Source: Opitutia bacterium (GTDB taxonomy: Bacteria; Verrucomicrobiota; Verrucomicrobiia; Opitutales; Seribacteraceae). Taken from it: a DNA stretch of 39,556 nucleotides. How positions within the stretch are numbered: the stretch's first letter is position 1; every line of letters starts with the position of its first letter. The notes under the pieces were generated by a model. That model did not search any database. It was not told where the DNA came from and worked only from the letters and a program-made list of their open reading frames with translations. Where the stretch lies: positions 29,655 to 69,210 of the forward strand of contig NZKY01000023.1 in assembly GCA_002694035.1 (NCBI GenBank), given 5' to 3'. A program made the position numbers and the translations under genes. This document shows positions 8,759 to 18,975 of the stretch, piece after piece.

Positions 8759-9937
8759 ATGAAACTAGGAAATCTTCTTTATAATGTAGAAAAAGTCGTC
8801 GGTCAGGATGAACTAGAAAATAGTATTTCCAATGGAGAAAAGTTAAAAATAAAATTTGGTGTTGATCCAACTCGACCAGATTTGACTTTTGGGCACCTTG
8901 TCGTCTTTAATAAATTAAAACAATTTCAGGAAGCGGGTCATGAAGCTATCCTTTTAATTGGGGATTATACTGCTCGAATCGGTGATCCCAGCGGTCGATC
9001 AGATTTGCGACCCGAGTTGACGGAGGATGAAGTAAATGAGAATGCCAAGACTTATCTAGATCAAGCCTTCAAAATCATAGATAAAGATAAAACCGTAGTT
9101 CGTAGAAATAGTGAGTGGTTTTCTGAAATGAACTTTGGGGATTCTCTTTCCTTGGCAAGGAAAATGACCGTGGCAAGAATGCTAGAGAGGGATGACTTTG
9201 AAAAAAGATACAAAAACTCTCAGCCCATTTCTATAGTGGAGTTTATTTATCCGCTTGTTCAAGGATACGATTCTATTATGTTAGAGTCTGATGTAGAAAT
9301 AGGCGGTTCCGATCAATTATTCAACATGTTGGTTGGAAGGACATTACAGAAAGATGATGGGCAAAAGCAACAAGCTGTTATAACTATGCCGTTGTTGGTT
9401 GGCCTTGATGGGAAAAAGAAAATGTCTAAGAGTTACGACAACTATATTTCTTTTAATGATTCATCCAAAGATATTTTTGGAAAAGTTATGTCAATTTCTG
9501 ACGAAATAATGTGGGATTATTTTCGTCTCCTGTTATTAAAAGACGACCAAATTATAAACGAATTAAGAAGAAAACACCCTATGGAGGCAAAAAAACAATT
9601 AGCTGAGGAATTAACTGCTCTCTTTTTTGGTTTTAATGTGGCTAAAAATGAAAGTGAAAATTTTTCTAATGTCTTTACTAGAGGTGAAAACCCCGATGAT
9701 ATGGAGGTTATATCTTTGTCAAAATATTTTTCTGATGGAGAGAAAGCTACCCTGCTAAGTATTTTATTTCATTCTAATAACTTTGAATCAAAGGGTGAAA
9801 TTCGTCGTCTTTTCAAACAAGGTGCAGTGAAACTTGATGGAAAGAAATGCGAACAAGCCGATTACGAAATTACAAGTGAAAATGCCGACAGAATTGTCCG
9901 GGTGGGTAAAAAAGTTTTTATTAAAATCATTAATTAG
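8759..9937 (+). CDS. tyrS: Tyrosyl-tRNA synthetase
   Basis: Charges tRNA-Tyr. This 392-aa class I synthetase is of the shorter bacterial TyrRS type: Rossmann core with GVDPTRPDL leading into the HIGH-equivalent TFGH (43-46), GDYTARIGDPSG, the tyrosine-pocket segment IGGSDQLFN (181-189), and KMSKS (221-225). A C-terminal S4 RNA-binding domain follows (about 325-392). The first His of the HIGH motif is Thr43. The start codon lies 4 bases after a TATTAT box (8749-8754), with no Shine-Dalgarno, so the mRNA may be leaderless. Its stop overlaps the end of the convergent uvrA by 8 bp. Confidence 0.95.
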   Translation: MKLGNLLYNVEKVVGQDELENSISNGEKLKIKFGVDPTRPDLTFGHLVVFNKLKQFQEAGHEAILLIGDYTARIGDPSGRSDLRPELTEDEVNENAKTYLDQAFKIIDKDKTVVRRNSEWFSEMNFGDSLSLARKMTVARMLERDDFEKRYKNSQPISIVEFIYPLVQGYDSIMLESDVEIGGSDQLFNMLVGRTLQKDDGQKQQAVITMPLLVGLDGKKKMSKSYDNYISFNDSSKDIFGKVMSISDEIMWDYFRLLLLKDDQIINELRRKHPMEAKKQLAEELTALFFGFNVAKNESENFSNVFTRGENPDDMEVISLSKYFSDGEKATLLSILFHSNNFESKGEIRRLFKQGAVKLDGKKCEQADYEITSENADRIVRVGKKVFIKIIN

Positions 9938-12900
9938 ACAAAATTTTGGTCAAAAATGGTGCAGTAGGACTGCTTTTTGATTTCACAATATCTTTTGTGG
10001 CACCTGAAAATATTACTTGGCCACCTTTCTCTCCTCCTTCTGGACCAAGTTCAATGATGTAATCTGCTTCAGCAACCAAATCCATATCATGTTCTATTAC
10101 AATAACGGTATTAGAATTATCAACTAGCTTTTGGAGTAATAGAATTAGTTTTCTGCAATCGCTTGTATGAAGACCAATCGTAGGTTCTTCTAGAATAAAA
10201 AGCGAAGGTTTTACTTTTTTTAAGTTTTTATATTTTGATTTATCAATACTTTTGGATAACTCAGAAGCTAGTTTAAGTCTCTGTGCTTCGCCACCTGAAA
10301 GTGTGGGTGATGTCTGTCCAAGCTTTATATATCCTAGACCGGCCTCGACCATGATGCAAAATGTACTGTAAAGGACATGCTCAAACTTGAAAAACTCGCA
10401 TGCTTCTTCAAAGTTCATCTCTAAAATGTCTGCTATATTTTTTGTATTCCAATAAAGTTTTAAAATTTCTTCGTTGTATCTTTTTCCATTACAGTCAGCA
10501 CATTCTACAAATGAATTTGGTAAAAAGCTCATCTCTACTTTAATCCTTCCTGCCCCTTTGCATTTTTCGCATCTACCACCTTTTACATTAAAAGAAAAAT
10601 CACTAGGGGTAAAACCCCTTGCCTTTGCTTCTGGCAAGGAAGATATTAAAGTTCTAATTCTGTCCCATACCCCTAAATAAGTTGCTGGAGTAGATCGAGA
10701 GGTTTTTCCTATGGGCGTTTGAGTTACCTCGACTATTTTACTAAAACAATCTGCATTTGAGACACTACCTATTTCCAATTTAGTTTTCTTTGATTTCTGA
10801 GTAATTGATTGATGAACAGCTTTTTTCAAAAAGCCTCTAATTAAGCTAGATTTTCCAGATCCGGAGACTCCACAACATACCGATAAACTTTCTATGGGTA
10901 TACTTAAGTTAATATTTTTAAGATTTCTAAAGTTTACATCTGCAATTTCTATCCAGTCTTTTTTCTTATTGGGTAAGTTTCTCCAACTTCCTTTTAGAGG
11001 ATGTTTCATTCCTTCTCTTAGGTATTTGGATGTTTTAGAAGTTTTATTCGAAATTACATCTTTTGGTTTGCCTACCCCGATAATTTTACCACCTTCCAAA
11101 CCTGCCGCGGGGCCCACATCGATCAAATAGTCCGCTTGATTGATTGTTTCAGGGTCATGCTCAACAACGAGGAGGGAATTTCCTCTTTTCTGTAATTCTC
11201 TTAAAGACATAATTAACTTCTGATTATCTTTTGGATGTAATCCGATAGATGGTTCATCCAAAACATATAGTACTCCAGATAAATTTGAACCTAGCTGAGA
11301 TGCCAGTCTTATTCGTTGAGCCTCTCCTCCAGAAAGTGATGATGATTCACGGTCTAGAGACAAATAATTAAGACCGACTCTTTCCATAAATTTAAGTCTC
11401 TGCACAACTTCAGGTATAATTGCTTTAGTAATGGAATTACTTTTCAAACATTTTAAAAAATTAAATATTTCTGACGGGGTAAGTTTTAGGATTTCTGGTA
11501 ATGAAAAAGGTTCATTATTGTTGGTTATTAAAACAACTTTTCTGGCTATTGGATTAAGCCTTTCTCCCTGACATTCAGAACAAATTTCACCATCTTCTAT
11601 TTGCCACCATTTTCCAGAAGCAGGAAGTTCATCTTTCATCCACTCGTATATTCTACCATATCCCTTACACATTTGGCACCATCCCCTTGCAGAATTCCAC
11701 GATAATAAGCTTGGTTCCAATTTAGGATAAGATTCGCCACTAGTCGGGTCTACCCTATCAATAGAAAACCATTTTTGATGATCATCTTTCGGATAAAGTG
11801 TAAGCAACCTTTCGTTTCCTATCTTGAGTGCCGTATCAATTTTGTCTTTAAGCACTATTCTGTCAGGCACGGAGGTAAAGCTTTCAATAACTAATTCGAT
11901 GTTGTGTATTTTGTATCTGTCTAGTCCTTCGAATGAAGTGGCTTTAATAATATTTTCGTTACATCGAACATATTCAAAGCCCTTTTGTAATGCCCAATTT
12001 ATGATTGGTTTATGGTGCCCTTTTCGGTTGGTTACTAGAGGTGATAGCAGAATAAAAGGGTATTTCTTAGTCGGTTTCCTAATCTTCATGTCCTCCACTA
12101 AATCATTTAAAATTTTAGATTTATTGGAGTTTGTTAGAGCCTTTCCATCAATTAAGCTAAGTTGTGTACCCAACTTTGCGTACAGGAGCCTCAAATATTG
12201 TGCAATCTCTGTAATTGAACCAACAGTAGACTTTTTACTTCCTCTGGTTACTCGTTGCTCAATAGCTACCGTGGGTGAAATCCCAGTTATTTCATCAACA
12301 TCCGGTCTCCCAACCTGTTGAATAAACTGCCTGGCGTATGAAGACATAGATTCCATAAATCTACGCTGCCCTTCTGCAAAAACTACCTGAAATGCGAGCG
12401 ATGACTTTCCTGAACCTGACGGACCAGTAACTACAACGAATCGATCTTTAGGTATTTTGGTAAAAATATTTTTAAGATTATTTTCTCTTGCACCAGAAAT
12501 AGTAAGATTTCCTTGGTCTCGAATTTGTGAAACCTCCCTTTTTATAGGACCACTTTTTGAAATTGATTTTGACTTTAAGATATCTGCGGTAGGTGTATTC
12601 AATTTTATCAATTGCGAAGGAGTACATGAACTAATAATTTTCCCACCAAGTTTTCCTGCTCCTGGCCCCATTTCGCATATCCAATCTGCTTGTGCCAAGA
12701 CATGTTTGTGGTGCTCAATAACGAGTAAGCTATGACCGTTTTCCGCAATTTTGTTTAGGGTCTTCATCAGTTGATCTACATCCTCAAGATGAAGCCCTGT
12801 TGTAGGTTCATCTATAATAAGTAATGAAGGTTTACTTTTCAGTTTCAGAGCCGACATAAACTTTATCAATTTAAGTCTTTGAGATTCTCCGCCGGAGAGA

Positions 12901-15329
12901 GTATTAAGCGGTTGTCCAAGTTGTAGATATCCAAGGCCTACACTTTTTAATAAATTAAGTTTTCGGAATGTTCCTGGAAAATGTTCAAATCTACCTAAAG
13001 CATCTTCAATGTTGAGATTTAATATTTCGGTTATGTTTAAGCCGTCCAATTTGACGGATAGGAGCTCTTCTTTAAACCGTTTGCCGTTACATGTTTTGCA
13101 GGGAACTTGAATGTCTGACAAGAATTGCATTTCTACAATTTCATACCCTAGGCCAGAACATGTTTCACATCTTCCGTAACCCGAATTGAAAGAAAAATCA
13201 CTACTTGAAAAGCCTAATTTCTTAGCCGCATCAAGTCGCGAAAATGCTTCTTTAATAGGGTTCCATGCATCAGTATAAAGAACTGGATTTGATCTTGGAG
13301 ACCGTACCACTGAGCTTTGATCAATTAATACAATATCCTCAAATTCTTTTTCGGAAATTACAGAATTCCCCAAATCGTCTATTTGATTTCGTAAACCATT
13401 ATAAATAATGTTGTATGCCAATGTTGATTTTCCAGAGCCTGAAATTCCGGCTATACAAGTCAGGCCTTCAATCGGAAAACTACAAGATAGGTTATTAATA
13501 TTATGCTTGGATGCAGATTTGATTTTCAACTGCAATTTAGACTTTTTGCTGATAGATTTTGTATTTTTAAAAAAGTCTTTAATTTGACAGCGAGATAGCC
13601 ATTTACCCGTGATTGATTTTTTTGCTTTCTTTATTTGAGCTACTGAACCAGTAAAAGTGATTCTTCCCCCATTAACACCTGGACGAGGACCAATTTCAAA
13701 AATCTTATCAGCAGATTTTATGATCTCTTCATCATGTTCGACCACACAGACGCAGTTACCTGCATCAGCCAAGGCACGCAAAACCGTTATTAATTTCTTA
13801 ATGTCTCGTCCATGTAGTCCAATAGTTGGTTCGTCCAAGGCAAATAAAGTTTCTGTAAGTGAAGCTCCAAGGCAGGCTGTTAAGTTAACCCTTTGAGTTT
13901 CTCCTCCGCTCAATGTTTTTGCTGATCTATTTAAACTTAAATAACCAAGTCCAACATCTTGTAAGTATTTTAAACGAGCTTTAATGTTTTGTACTGCAAT
14001 ATCAATTTTAGGAATATCGAGTAATTTTACGGCTTCTAGTTTACCCAATAAATCATCAATAGATAGATCATAAAGTTCTGGTAAGGATAATGAATTCCAT
14101 TTCCAGCAAACTGACTCTTTCTTTAGTCTGTCACCATTGCAATCTGGACAGTTGAAATATCCTCGGTACTTAGAAAGGAAAACGCGAACATGCATTTTAT
14201 AAGTTTTCTTTTCCGCCCAGTCAAAGAACGAATTAATACCATACCAATTAGAGCTTTCGTCTGAATAATGACCTTCACCATTCCATACAAAGTCTTGATC
14301 ACTTTTTGACAGACTTGACCAAGCTTTTGTAGTTGGGATGCTTTTTTTTCTGCATTCCCTCAAAAGATCATTCAAACAGTGTCCGTAAACTTTTCCGTTA
14401 AACGGTTTAATAGCACCTTTCTCGATAGAAAGACTCGTATCAGGAATTACTAAATTGGGATTTATCCGGATTACACTCCCGAAGCCCTTGCAATTTGGAC
14501 ATGCCCCAATAGGTGAATTGAAGGAGAAGGCTGAAGGTGTAGCTTCTTTATATTCATGGCCAGTTTTTGGAGACCGAAGACCTTCGTATAAACTTAACAA
14601 AGTTTTCCCATTCTGATTTCGGATCTCTCCTTTTCCATTACCTTGTTGAATGCAGGAGGAGATGGTCTCGTAAATTCTGGATTTGTTGTGAGCTTTTGGT
14701 GAGACCCGGTCTACGGCTATGAAGATTTCACTGTTTTTGAAATTTTGCGATTTGATGTTTTCTAGGCTTATAAATTTTTTTTTGTGTAATACTCTCGAAT
14801 GACCAGCTTGTAATAAAAAAGAGATAAAATCTTCGCTCGAAAGAGTCTTGGGTTTTTTTGCAATGAAACCAAAAACCAAGGTTTCTTCCTTTAGCTTCAA
14901 AACTTTTTCGGTGAGGGATTTACATGTTTGATTTAATATTATATTGCCAGTTTGAGGGTCATGAAATGAGGCAACTTGAGAAAACCAAACCTTAAAATAG
15001 TCACACAGTTCAGTCATTGTGCCTACCGTAGACCTTGAATTCTTAATTGTATTTTTCTGCTCAACTGCGATGGAAGGCCTGATATTTTTGACAGAATCTA
15101 CTTTTGGTTTTGGAAGAGTTTCTAAAAATTGTCTAATGTATGGGCTAAATGTTTCTACATACTTTCTCTGTCCTTCTGCGTGAAGAACATCAAAAAGTAA
15201 AGTTGATTTCCCGGCACCGCTTAGCCCTGTAAAAACAATTAGCTCACCAGGATTTAAGTCAAGATTGATGCCCTTTAGGTTGTTCTCATTTGCTCCTACA
15301 ATCTTAATTGGGATAACTTTTTTGGCCAT
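9930..15329 (-). CDS. uvrA: Tandem (double-length) UvrA, excinuclease ABC subunit A
   Basis: The damage-recognition ATPase of nucleotide excision repair, here 1799 aa, about twice the usual 940. Two complete UvrA units follow each other (about 1-935 and 945-1799), giving four ABC ATPase modules. Walker A motifs start at about residues 35 (GLSGAGKST), 628 (GISGSGKST), 969 (GPSGSGKSS) and 1487 (GVSGSGKSS). LSGGE signatures start at about 473, 811, 1332 and 1677. CxxC zinc-module pairs occur in both halves (CPNC/CPDC, CETC/CKTC, CQMC/CSEC, CEKC/CADC). The frame is continuous, so this is a real fusion. Chlamydial UvrA is known to be similarly doubled. Both halves keep their ATPase motifs, so neither looks dead. 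tRNA-Glu lies just upstream on the same strand. Confidence 0.95.
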   Translation of the reverse strand: MAKKVIPIKIVGANENNLKGINLDLNPGELIVFTGLSGAGKSTLLFDVLHAEGQRKYVETFSPYIRQFLETLPKPKVDSVKNIRPSIAVEQKNTIKNSRSTVGTMTELCDYFKVWFSQVASFHDPQTGNIILNQTCKSLTEKVLKLKEETLVFGFIAKKPKTLSSEDFISFLLQAGHSRVLHKKKFISLENIKSQNFKNSEIFIAVDRVSPKAHNKSRIYETISSCIQQGNGKGEIRNQNGKTLLSLYEGLRSPKTGHEYKEATPSAFSFNSPIGACPNCKGFGSVIRINPNLVIPDTSLSIEKGAIKPFNGKVYGHCLNDLLRECRKKSIPTTKAWSSLSKSDQDFVWNGEGHYSDESSNWYGINSFFDWAEKKTYKMHVRVFLSKYRGYFNCPDCNGDRLKKESVCWKWNSLSLPELYDLSIDDLLGKLEAVKLLDIPKIDIAVQNIKARLKYLQDVGLGYLSLNRSAKTLSGGETQRVNLTACLGASLTETLFALDEPTIGLHGRDIKKLITVLRALADAGNCVCVVEHDEEIIKSADKIFEIGPRPGVNGGRITFTGSVAQIKKAKKSITGKWLSRCQIKDFFKNTKSISKKSKLQLKIKSASKHNINNLSCSFPIEGLTCIAGISGSGKSTLAYNIIYNGLRNQIDDLGNSVISEKEFEDIVLIDQSSVVRSPRSNPVLYTDAWNPIKEAFSRLDAAKKLGFSSSDFSFNSGYGRCETCSGLGYEIVEMQFLSDIQVPCKTCNGKRFKEELLSVKLDGLNITEILNLNIEDALGRFEHFPGTFRKLNLLKSVGLGYLQLGQPLNTLSGGESQRLKLIKFMSALKLKSKPSLLIIDEPTTGLHLEDVDQLMKTLNKIAENGHSLLVIEHHKHVLAQADWICEMGPGAGKLGGKIISSCTPSQLIKLNTPTADILKSKSISKSGPIKREVSQIRDQGNLTISGARENNLKNIFTKIPKDRFVVVTGPSGSGKSSLAFQVVFAEGQRRFMESMSSYARQFIQQVGRPDVDEITGISPTVAIEQRVTRGSKKSTVGSITEIAQYLRLLYAKLGTQLSLIDGKALTNSNKSKILNDLVEDMKIRKPTKKYPFILLSPLVTNRKGHHKPIINWALQKGFEYVRCNENIIKATSFEGLDRYKIHNIELVIESFTSVPDRIVLKDKIDTALKIGNERLLTLYPKDDHQKWFSIDRVDPTSGESYPKLEPSLLSWNSARGWCQMCKGYGRIYEWMKDELPASGKWWQIEDGEICSECQGERLNPIARKVVLITNNNEPFSLPEILKLTPSEIFNFLKCLKSNSITKAIIPEVVQRLKFMERVGLNYLSLDRESSSLSGGEAQRIRLASQLGSNLSGVLYVLDEPSIGLHPKDNQKLIMSLRELQKRGNSLLVVEHDPETINQADYLIDVGPAAGLEGGKIIGVGKPKDVISNKTSKTSKYLREGMKHPLKGSWRNLPNKKKDWIEIADVNFRNLKNINLSIPIESLSVCCGVSGSGKSSLIRGFLKKAVHQSITQKSKKTKLEIGSVSNADCFSKIVEVTQTPIGKTSRSTPATYLGVWDRIRTLISSLPEAKARGFTPSDFSFNVKGGRCEKCKGAGRIKVEMSFLPNSFVECADCNGKRYNEEILKLYWNTKNIADILEMNFEEACEFFKFEHVLYSTFCIMVEAGLGYIKLGQTSPTLSGGEAQRLKLASELSKSIDKSKYKNLKKVKPSLFILEEPTIGLHTSDCRKLILLLQKLVDNSNTVIVIEHDMDLVAEADYIIELGPEGGEKGGQVIFSGATKDIVKSKSSPTAPFLTKILSN

Positions 15330-15366
15330 TTAAGATATCTACATGTAAGGTTGAATCATGCAAATT

Positions 15367-15443
<77 letters not shown>

Positions 15444-15516
15444 AACAATGTTTAAATATGGACAAAGTTACTATTTTCGCAAGTTCAAATGAAATCAAAG
15501 TATGTGATGTGAATGT

Positions 15517-15545
15517 TTGACTTTGAAAAGTGGTCGTTTATTGTT
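15517..15545 (+). promoter_or_regulatory. Candidate promoter of rpmH-rnpA-yidC
   Basis: TTGACT (15517-15522) and TATTGT (15539-15544) are spaced by 16 bp and lie 14 bp before the rpmH ATG. The -35 matches the sigma-70 consensus at 5 of 6 bases, the -10 at 4 of 6. It would give a leader of fewer than 10 bases. Confidence 0.4.
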
Positions 15546-15558
15546 GTTAGCTTTTCTT

Positions 15559-15714
15559 ATGAAACCTACCTACAATCCATCTAAATTACGAAGAGCTAGA
15601 AAATTTGGTTTTCGTAAACGTAACCAGACAAGTACCGGTCGAAAAGTACTAAGAAACCGCCGTCGCAAAGGAAGAGCAAAATTAACGGCTTCCGTTGCCA
15701 AGAGATTTCGTTAA
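15559..15714 (+). CDS. rpmH: 50S ribosomal protein L34
   Basis: A 51-aa, strongly basic protein of the large ribosomal subunit. The sequence begins [20 protein letters not shown] and ends in [10 protein letters not shown]; the family normally opens with a xRTYQPSxxRRxRxHGFRxR-like pattern. The start is the ATG at 15559; a longer reading from TTG at 15517 would add 14 unrelated residues. Length is slightly above the usual 44-46 aa. It heads the conserved rpmH-rnpA-yidC order. Confidence 0.96.
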   Translation: MKPTYNPSKLRRARKFGFRKRNQTSTGRKVLRNRRRKGRAKLTASVAKRFR

Positions 15715-15731
15715 AGAACTTTTTTTGATCT

Positions 15732-16091
15732 TTGAATCATAATCACCGTTCTTATTCGCAATCTATGAGATTGCGAAAATCTTGGGAATTCAAATCGGTG
15801 AAAAAAAAGGGTGTCAAGCATATGGGTTCCAACTTTTGGTTACAAATCGCCTTCGATAATGAGGACAAGCAGATTCCTAAGTTGGGTATTATTACATCTA
15901 GACGATTTGGTAATGCAGTAAATAGGAATAAGTCCAAAAGACTCATTCGAGAAATTTTTCGAAAGAACATAAAATCTTTTCCAATGGGTTCAAAATCTGT
16001 ATTCATACCCAAGCCTAAAATGCTTTTAAAATCATTCAAATCTATCGAGCGGGAAATACTTGCGGCAGTTTCAAATACCATTTCAAAATAA
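15732..16091 (+). CDS. rnpA: Ribonuclease P protein component
   Basis: The protein subunit of RNase P, which matures tRNA 5' ends. The family's RNR signature is present (RRFGNAVNRNKSKRLIREIFR), after an N-terminal RLRKSWEFKSV strand. Two starts are possible: TTG at 15732 (119 aa) or ATG at 15765 (108 aa). I keep the TTG because the SYSQSMRLRKS segment resembles the usual N-terminus just before the first helix, but this is uncertain. It starts 17 bp after rpmH, and its stop overlaps the yidC start (TAATG), implying translational coupling. Confidence 0.92.
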   Translation: MNHNHRSYSQSMRLRKSWEFKSVKKKGVKHMGSNFWLQIAFDNEDKQIPKLGIITSRRFGNAVNRNKSKRLIREIFRKNIKSFPMGSKSVFIPKPKMLLKSFKSIEREILAAVSNTISK

Positions 16092-18142
16092 TGAAAAACA
16101 TATTAATCGGAATCAGTATGCTTATTCTTGCATTTTATCTTTTATGGTATCAGGGAAAGCAACAACAGGAACTTTATGAAGAGGCACAAAGAAGAGAATC
16201 AACACATTCATTATCAAATTTAGAACAAAACAAAACTCAGACTCTCATAGACAATAATTTTTCCGAAGGACTCAAAAATTCCTCAACAGACCAGCCATCT
16301 TCATCTAATTTTGAATTTGAAAGCAATTTTGAAGAAGAATTATTTGAAGGACTGAAAAGCGATTCTTCTTCACTCATTTTCACGAATGAATACGGCGGCA
16401 TTAGAGAAGTTAAGTTAAATCGATTTTCTAGACTTAGTCGTGATTATAATATGTCTCATATCGGAGATCCCATGCTTGCCCTGTCTTTTACTGACGAGGA
16501 TGGTAGAGTTTCAATGGGGATGCTTTCAAAGCAGAGAAAATATAAAGTAATTCAAAAGGATGAAAAGTCTGTTGCACTAGAGTGGCATCTACCAGGTCAG
16601 TTCCGTATAACAAGACATTATGAAAGAGACGATAATAGTTCTTATGTATTCATACATAAAACAACTTTTTCCAATTTGAGCAAAACACCCCTTGTTTTGG
16701 ACAGAGTGAAGATGCAACTCGGAACAGCATTCAGAATTGATCGACTTTATAATCCCTTTGATAATGCATCTACCTATCTTAATGTTGGGTATTATAATTC
16801 TGGAGCTCCTCTCGCTGAAGGATGCTCATGCGCAGAATGTAGTGGAAGAATTGATGGTGAGAAGGATGAATTCTTCCAACTTAATGAGATGGGAGTAAGT
16901 GGGATATTGGAAACGAGAAGACTTACAAAAGCTGTATGGGCATGTGTTAATAATCAATTCTTTGTAAATTTAGTAAGACCCGCTACAGAACTGTCTGATG
17001 TTTGGATTAACGGAAGTGCAGTGCGTTCAAAAAACCAGCAAGGTCAGGAAATCGAAGGTGTCAGGGGAAGTATTTCATTTCCGATTGGGATACTAGATGT
17101 GAATGAAACCAAAGAAATTACTTTTCATGTTTATGCTGGACCCAAAGATTATTCTGGGCTGGCATCTTTAGGGCATGAACAGAAAAAAGTTATGCAATTT
17201 GGTGTCTTTTGGTGGGTTTCTGAACCTCTGAGTTGGGCACTTAACCAACTTCATGGAATTTTCAAAAGCTATGGAATTGCAATCATAATTTTAACCATTG
17301 TTGTAAAGTTGTTATTATGGCCACTTACTGCACAAGCTACTCGGTCCCAAAAGAAAATGCAGTCTTTACAAGGTCCAATGGCAAAATTGAGAGAGAAGCA
17401 CAAAGGAAATTCTCAAAAGCTCAATCAGGAAATGATGAAATTTTACAAAGAGCATAAGGTTAATCCTTTTGCTGGTTGTTGGCCAATTCTTATCCAAATT
17501 CCCATCTTTTTAGGTATGTTCTGGATGCTGAGATCAGCGGCAGAACTTTACGGTCAAAATTTTCTTTGGGCTACCGACTTATCTGAGCAGGACCATGTGG
17601 CAAAAATACAGGGGTTCTCAATAAATGTATTACCAATTCTTATGGTTATAACGCAGTGGTTTCAGATGAAGTTGAATCCTATACAAATGGGTCCTGAGTT
17701 GAGTGATGCCCAGAGGATTAATGCAAAGATGATGAGGTTTATGCCTTTCATGTTTTTAATCTTTTTATATTTTTTCTCTTCGGCTTTAGTCCTTTATTGG
17801 ACAGTGCAAAATTTAATGACCATACTTCAGACTTTAATAACTAAAAATAAAGAAGTTCCATTACCTGAAGTCCAATCTAAAACAGAATTGGATAACGCTG
17901 TTGAAAAGGAAGAAAGTTTTCCGCTTTCAGAAAAAGAGAAAAAATACAGAAATTTACTTGGCCTAAAAAGCAAAGGCCCGATTGATGAAAAATTACTTAG
18001 GAGAAACTATGAAATTCGCTCTAAAAATTATACAGATTCTAAATTAGATGAAATGAACCCCGGAAAGAGGAGGCAAGCACTTGATAAAAAAGACAGACTT
18101 GAGCAAGCCTTTCAATTTTTACTTGATTCATCAAAGAAGTGA
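16091..18142 (+). CDS. yidC: YidC membrane protein insertase with a J-domain-like C-terminal extension
   Basis: Inserts and folds inner-membrane proteins, alone or with SecYEG. The 683-aa protein has an N-terminal anchor helix (1-20), a low-complexity linker, a periplasmic beta domain (about 90-350) and the conserved five-helix insertase core (about 370-590; e.g. SQKKMQSLQGPMAKLREKHKGN and NPFAGCWPILIQIPIFLGMFW). The periplasmic domain holds a CSCAEC cluster (Cys245, 247, 250) that is unusual for YidC. Beyond the last helix is an extra charged tail (about 600-683) whose YRNLLGL...LRRNYEIRSKNY...RLEQAFQFLLD pattern recalls a J domain without the HPD motif. No yidD lies between rnpA and yidC. 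Confidence 0.96.
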   Translation: MKNILIGISMLILAFYLLWYQGKQQQELYEEAQRRESTHSLSNLEQNKTQTLIDNNFSEGLKNSSTDQPSSSNFEFESNFEEELFEGLKSDSSSLIFTNEYGGIREVKLNRFSRLSRDYNMSHIGDPMLALSFTDEDGRVSMGMLSKQRKYKVIQKDEKSVALEWHLPGQFRITRHYERDDNSSYVFIHKTTFSNLSKTPLVLDRVKMQLGTAFRIDRLYNPFDNASTYLNVGYYNSGAPLAEGCSCAECSGRIDGEKDEFFQLNEMGVSGILETRRLTKAVWACVNNQFFVNLVRPATELSDVWINGSAVRSKNQQGQEIEGVRGSISFPIGILDVNETKEITFHVYAGPKDYSGLASLGHEQKKVMQFGVFWWVSEPLSWALNQLHGIFKSYGIAIIILTIVVKLLLWPLTAQATRSQKKMQSLQGPMAKLREKHKGNSQKLNQEMMKFYKEHKVNPFAGCWPILIQIPIFLGMFWMLRSAAELYGQNFLWATDLSEQDHVAKIQGFSINVLPILMVITQWFQMKLNPIQMGPELSDAQRINAKMMRFMPFMFLIFLYFFSSALVLYWTVQNLMTILQTLITKNKEVPLPEVQSKTELDNAVEKEESFPLSEKEKKYRNLLGLKSKGPIDEKLLRRNYEIRSKNYTDSKLDEMNPGKRRQALDKKDRLEQAFQFLLDSSKK

Positions 18143-18144
18143 AA

Positions 18145-18173
18145 TTGACAAATTTCTGATTTAAATTTTCATT
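18145..18173 (+). promoter_or_regulatory. Candidate promoter of yebC, apparently leaderless
   Basis: TTGACA (18145-18150) is followed after 17 bp by TTCATT (18168-18173). The expected transcription start is 6-7 bases later, on or next to the yebC ATG at 18180. The -35 is perfect, the -10 weak (4 of 6 against TATAAT). No Shine-Dalgarno is present. Confidence 0.4.
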
Positions 18174-18179
18174 CACATT

Positions 18180-18929
18180 ATGGCCGGTCATAGCAAATGG
18201 GCTACAACAAAGAGACACAAAGCTGCTGTTGATGCTAAACGAGGTAAAATCTTTAGTGTCATTAGCAAAGAAATTACACTAGCAGCAAGAGATGGAGGAA
18301 AGGACCCTGAGTTCAATCCAAGACTCAGAACTTTGATTACCAAAGCTAAACAGGCTAATATGCCAGCTGATAATATTGATCGGGCTATCAAAAAAGGGAC
18401 TGGTGAACTTGGAGGAGTAACCATCGAAGAGCTTTTGTACGAAGGTTACGGACCGGGTGGAGTTGGTTTGATTGTGGAAGTTACAACTGACAATAAAAAT
18501 AGATCCGCATCAGAAGTAAGAAGCACATTTACTAAAGCTGGTGGAAATTTGGCTGGTGCAGGTGCACTCGCTTTTAATTTTAAAAGAAAAGGCCAAATAC
18601 TAATAGCTAGAGAAAAAATTGATGAAGATACTTTGACCGAGATTGCACTGGAAAATGAGGCAGAAGATGTGATTGTTGAAAAAGAGCATTATGAGGTAAT
18701 TTGCGAAACTCCAAATTATGATAGGATGGTAGAGGCTCTTTCTAAATCTGCAATCATAACAGATTCTTCTGAACTTGCCTATTTACCTGAAAACTTGGTT
18801 GTGGTCAGTGATGAAAATATCGCCCAAAAGATTCTTAAACTCGTTGATAATTTAGAGGAACTTGAAGATGTCAAAGCTGTACACAGCAATTATGACATAG
18901 ACGAAGCTTTGCTTGATTCCTTTTCTTGA
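18180..18929 (+). CDS. yebC: YebC/PmpR-family protein
   Basis: A 249-aa cytosolic protein of the YebC/TACO1 family, variously described as a transcription regulator and as a translation factor that helps ribosomes through proline-rich stretches. It opens with the invariant MAGHSKWATTKRHKAAVDAKRGK, continues with AARDGGKDPEFNPRLR and NMPADNIDRAIKKGTGE, and has the GPGGVGLIVEVTTDNKNR segment of the second domain. Full length. It lies 37 bp after yidC with its own possible promoter. Confidence 0.96.
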   Translation: MAGHSKWATTKRHKAAVDAKRGKIFSVISKEITLAARDGGKDPEFNPRLRTLITKAKQANMPADNIDRAIKKGTGELGGVTIEELLYEGYGPGGVGLIVEVTTDNKNRSASEVRSTFTKAGGNLAGAGALAFNFKRKGQILIAREKIDEDTLTEIALENEAEDVIVEKEHYEVICETPNYDRMVEALSKSAIITDSSELAYLPENLVVVSDENIAQKILKLVDNLEELEDVKAVHSNYDIDEALLDSFS

Positions 18930-18940
18930 TAGTCTCTTAC

Positions 18941-18970
18941 AGGAAGGGGTTATATTTATGACGCCCTCCT
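18941..18970 (+). promoter_or_regulatory. Hairpin immediately before the metX-metW start
   Basis: AGG-A-AGGG (18941-18948) can pair with CCCTCCT (18964-18970), 7 bp with one bulged A and a 15-base loop. It ends 5 bases before the ATG at 18976. No U-run follows, so it is not a normal terminator for yebC. It could regulate translation of the methionine gene. It does not match any SAM riboswitch class that I know. Confidence 0.35.
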
Positions 18971-18975
18971 AAAAA

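Noticed and set aside
15444-15558. Replication origin next to rpmH
   Set aside because: No dnaA gene, no cluster of TTATCCACA-type boxes and no long AT-rich repeats were seen in this 115-bp gap.
18930-18975. SAM-II or other SAM riboswitch before metX
   Set aside because: The hairpin shows none of the pseudoknot elements or conserved bases of the SAM riboswitches I know.
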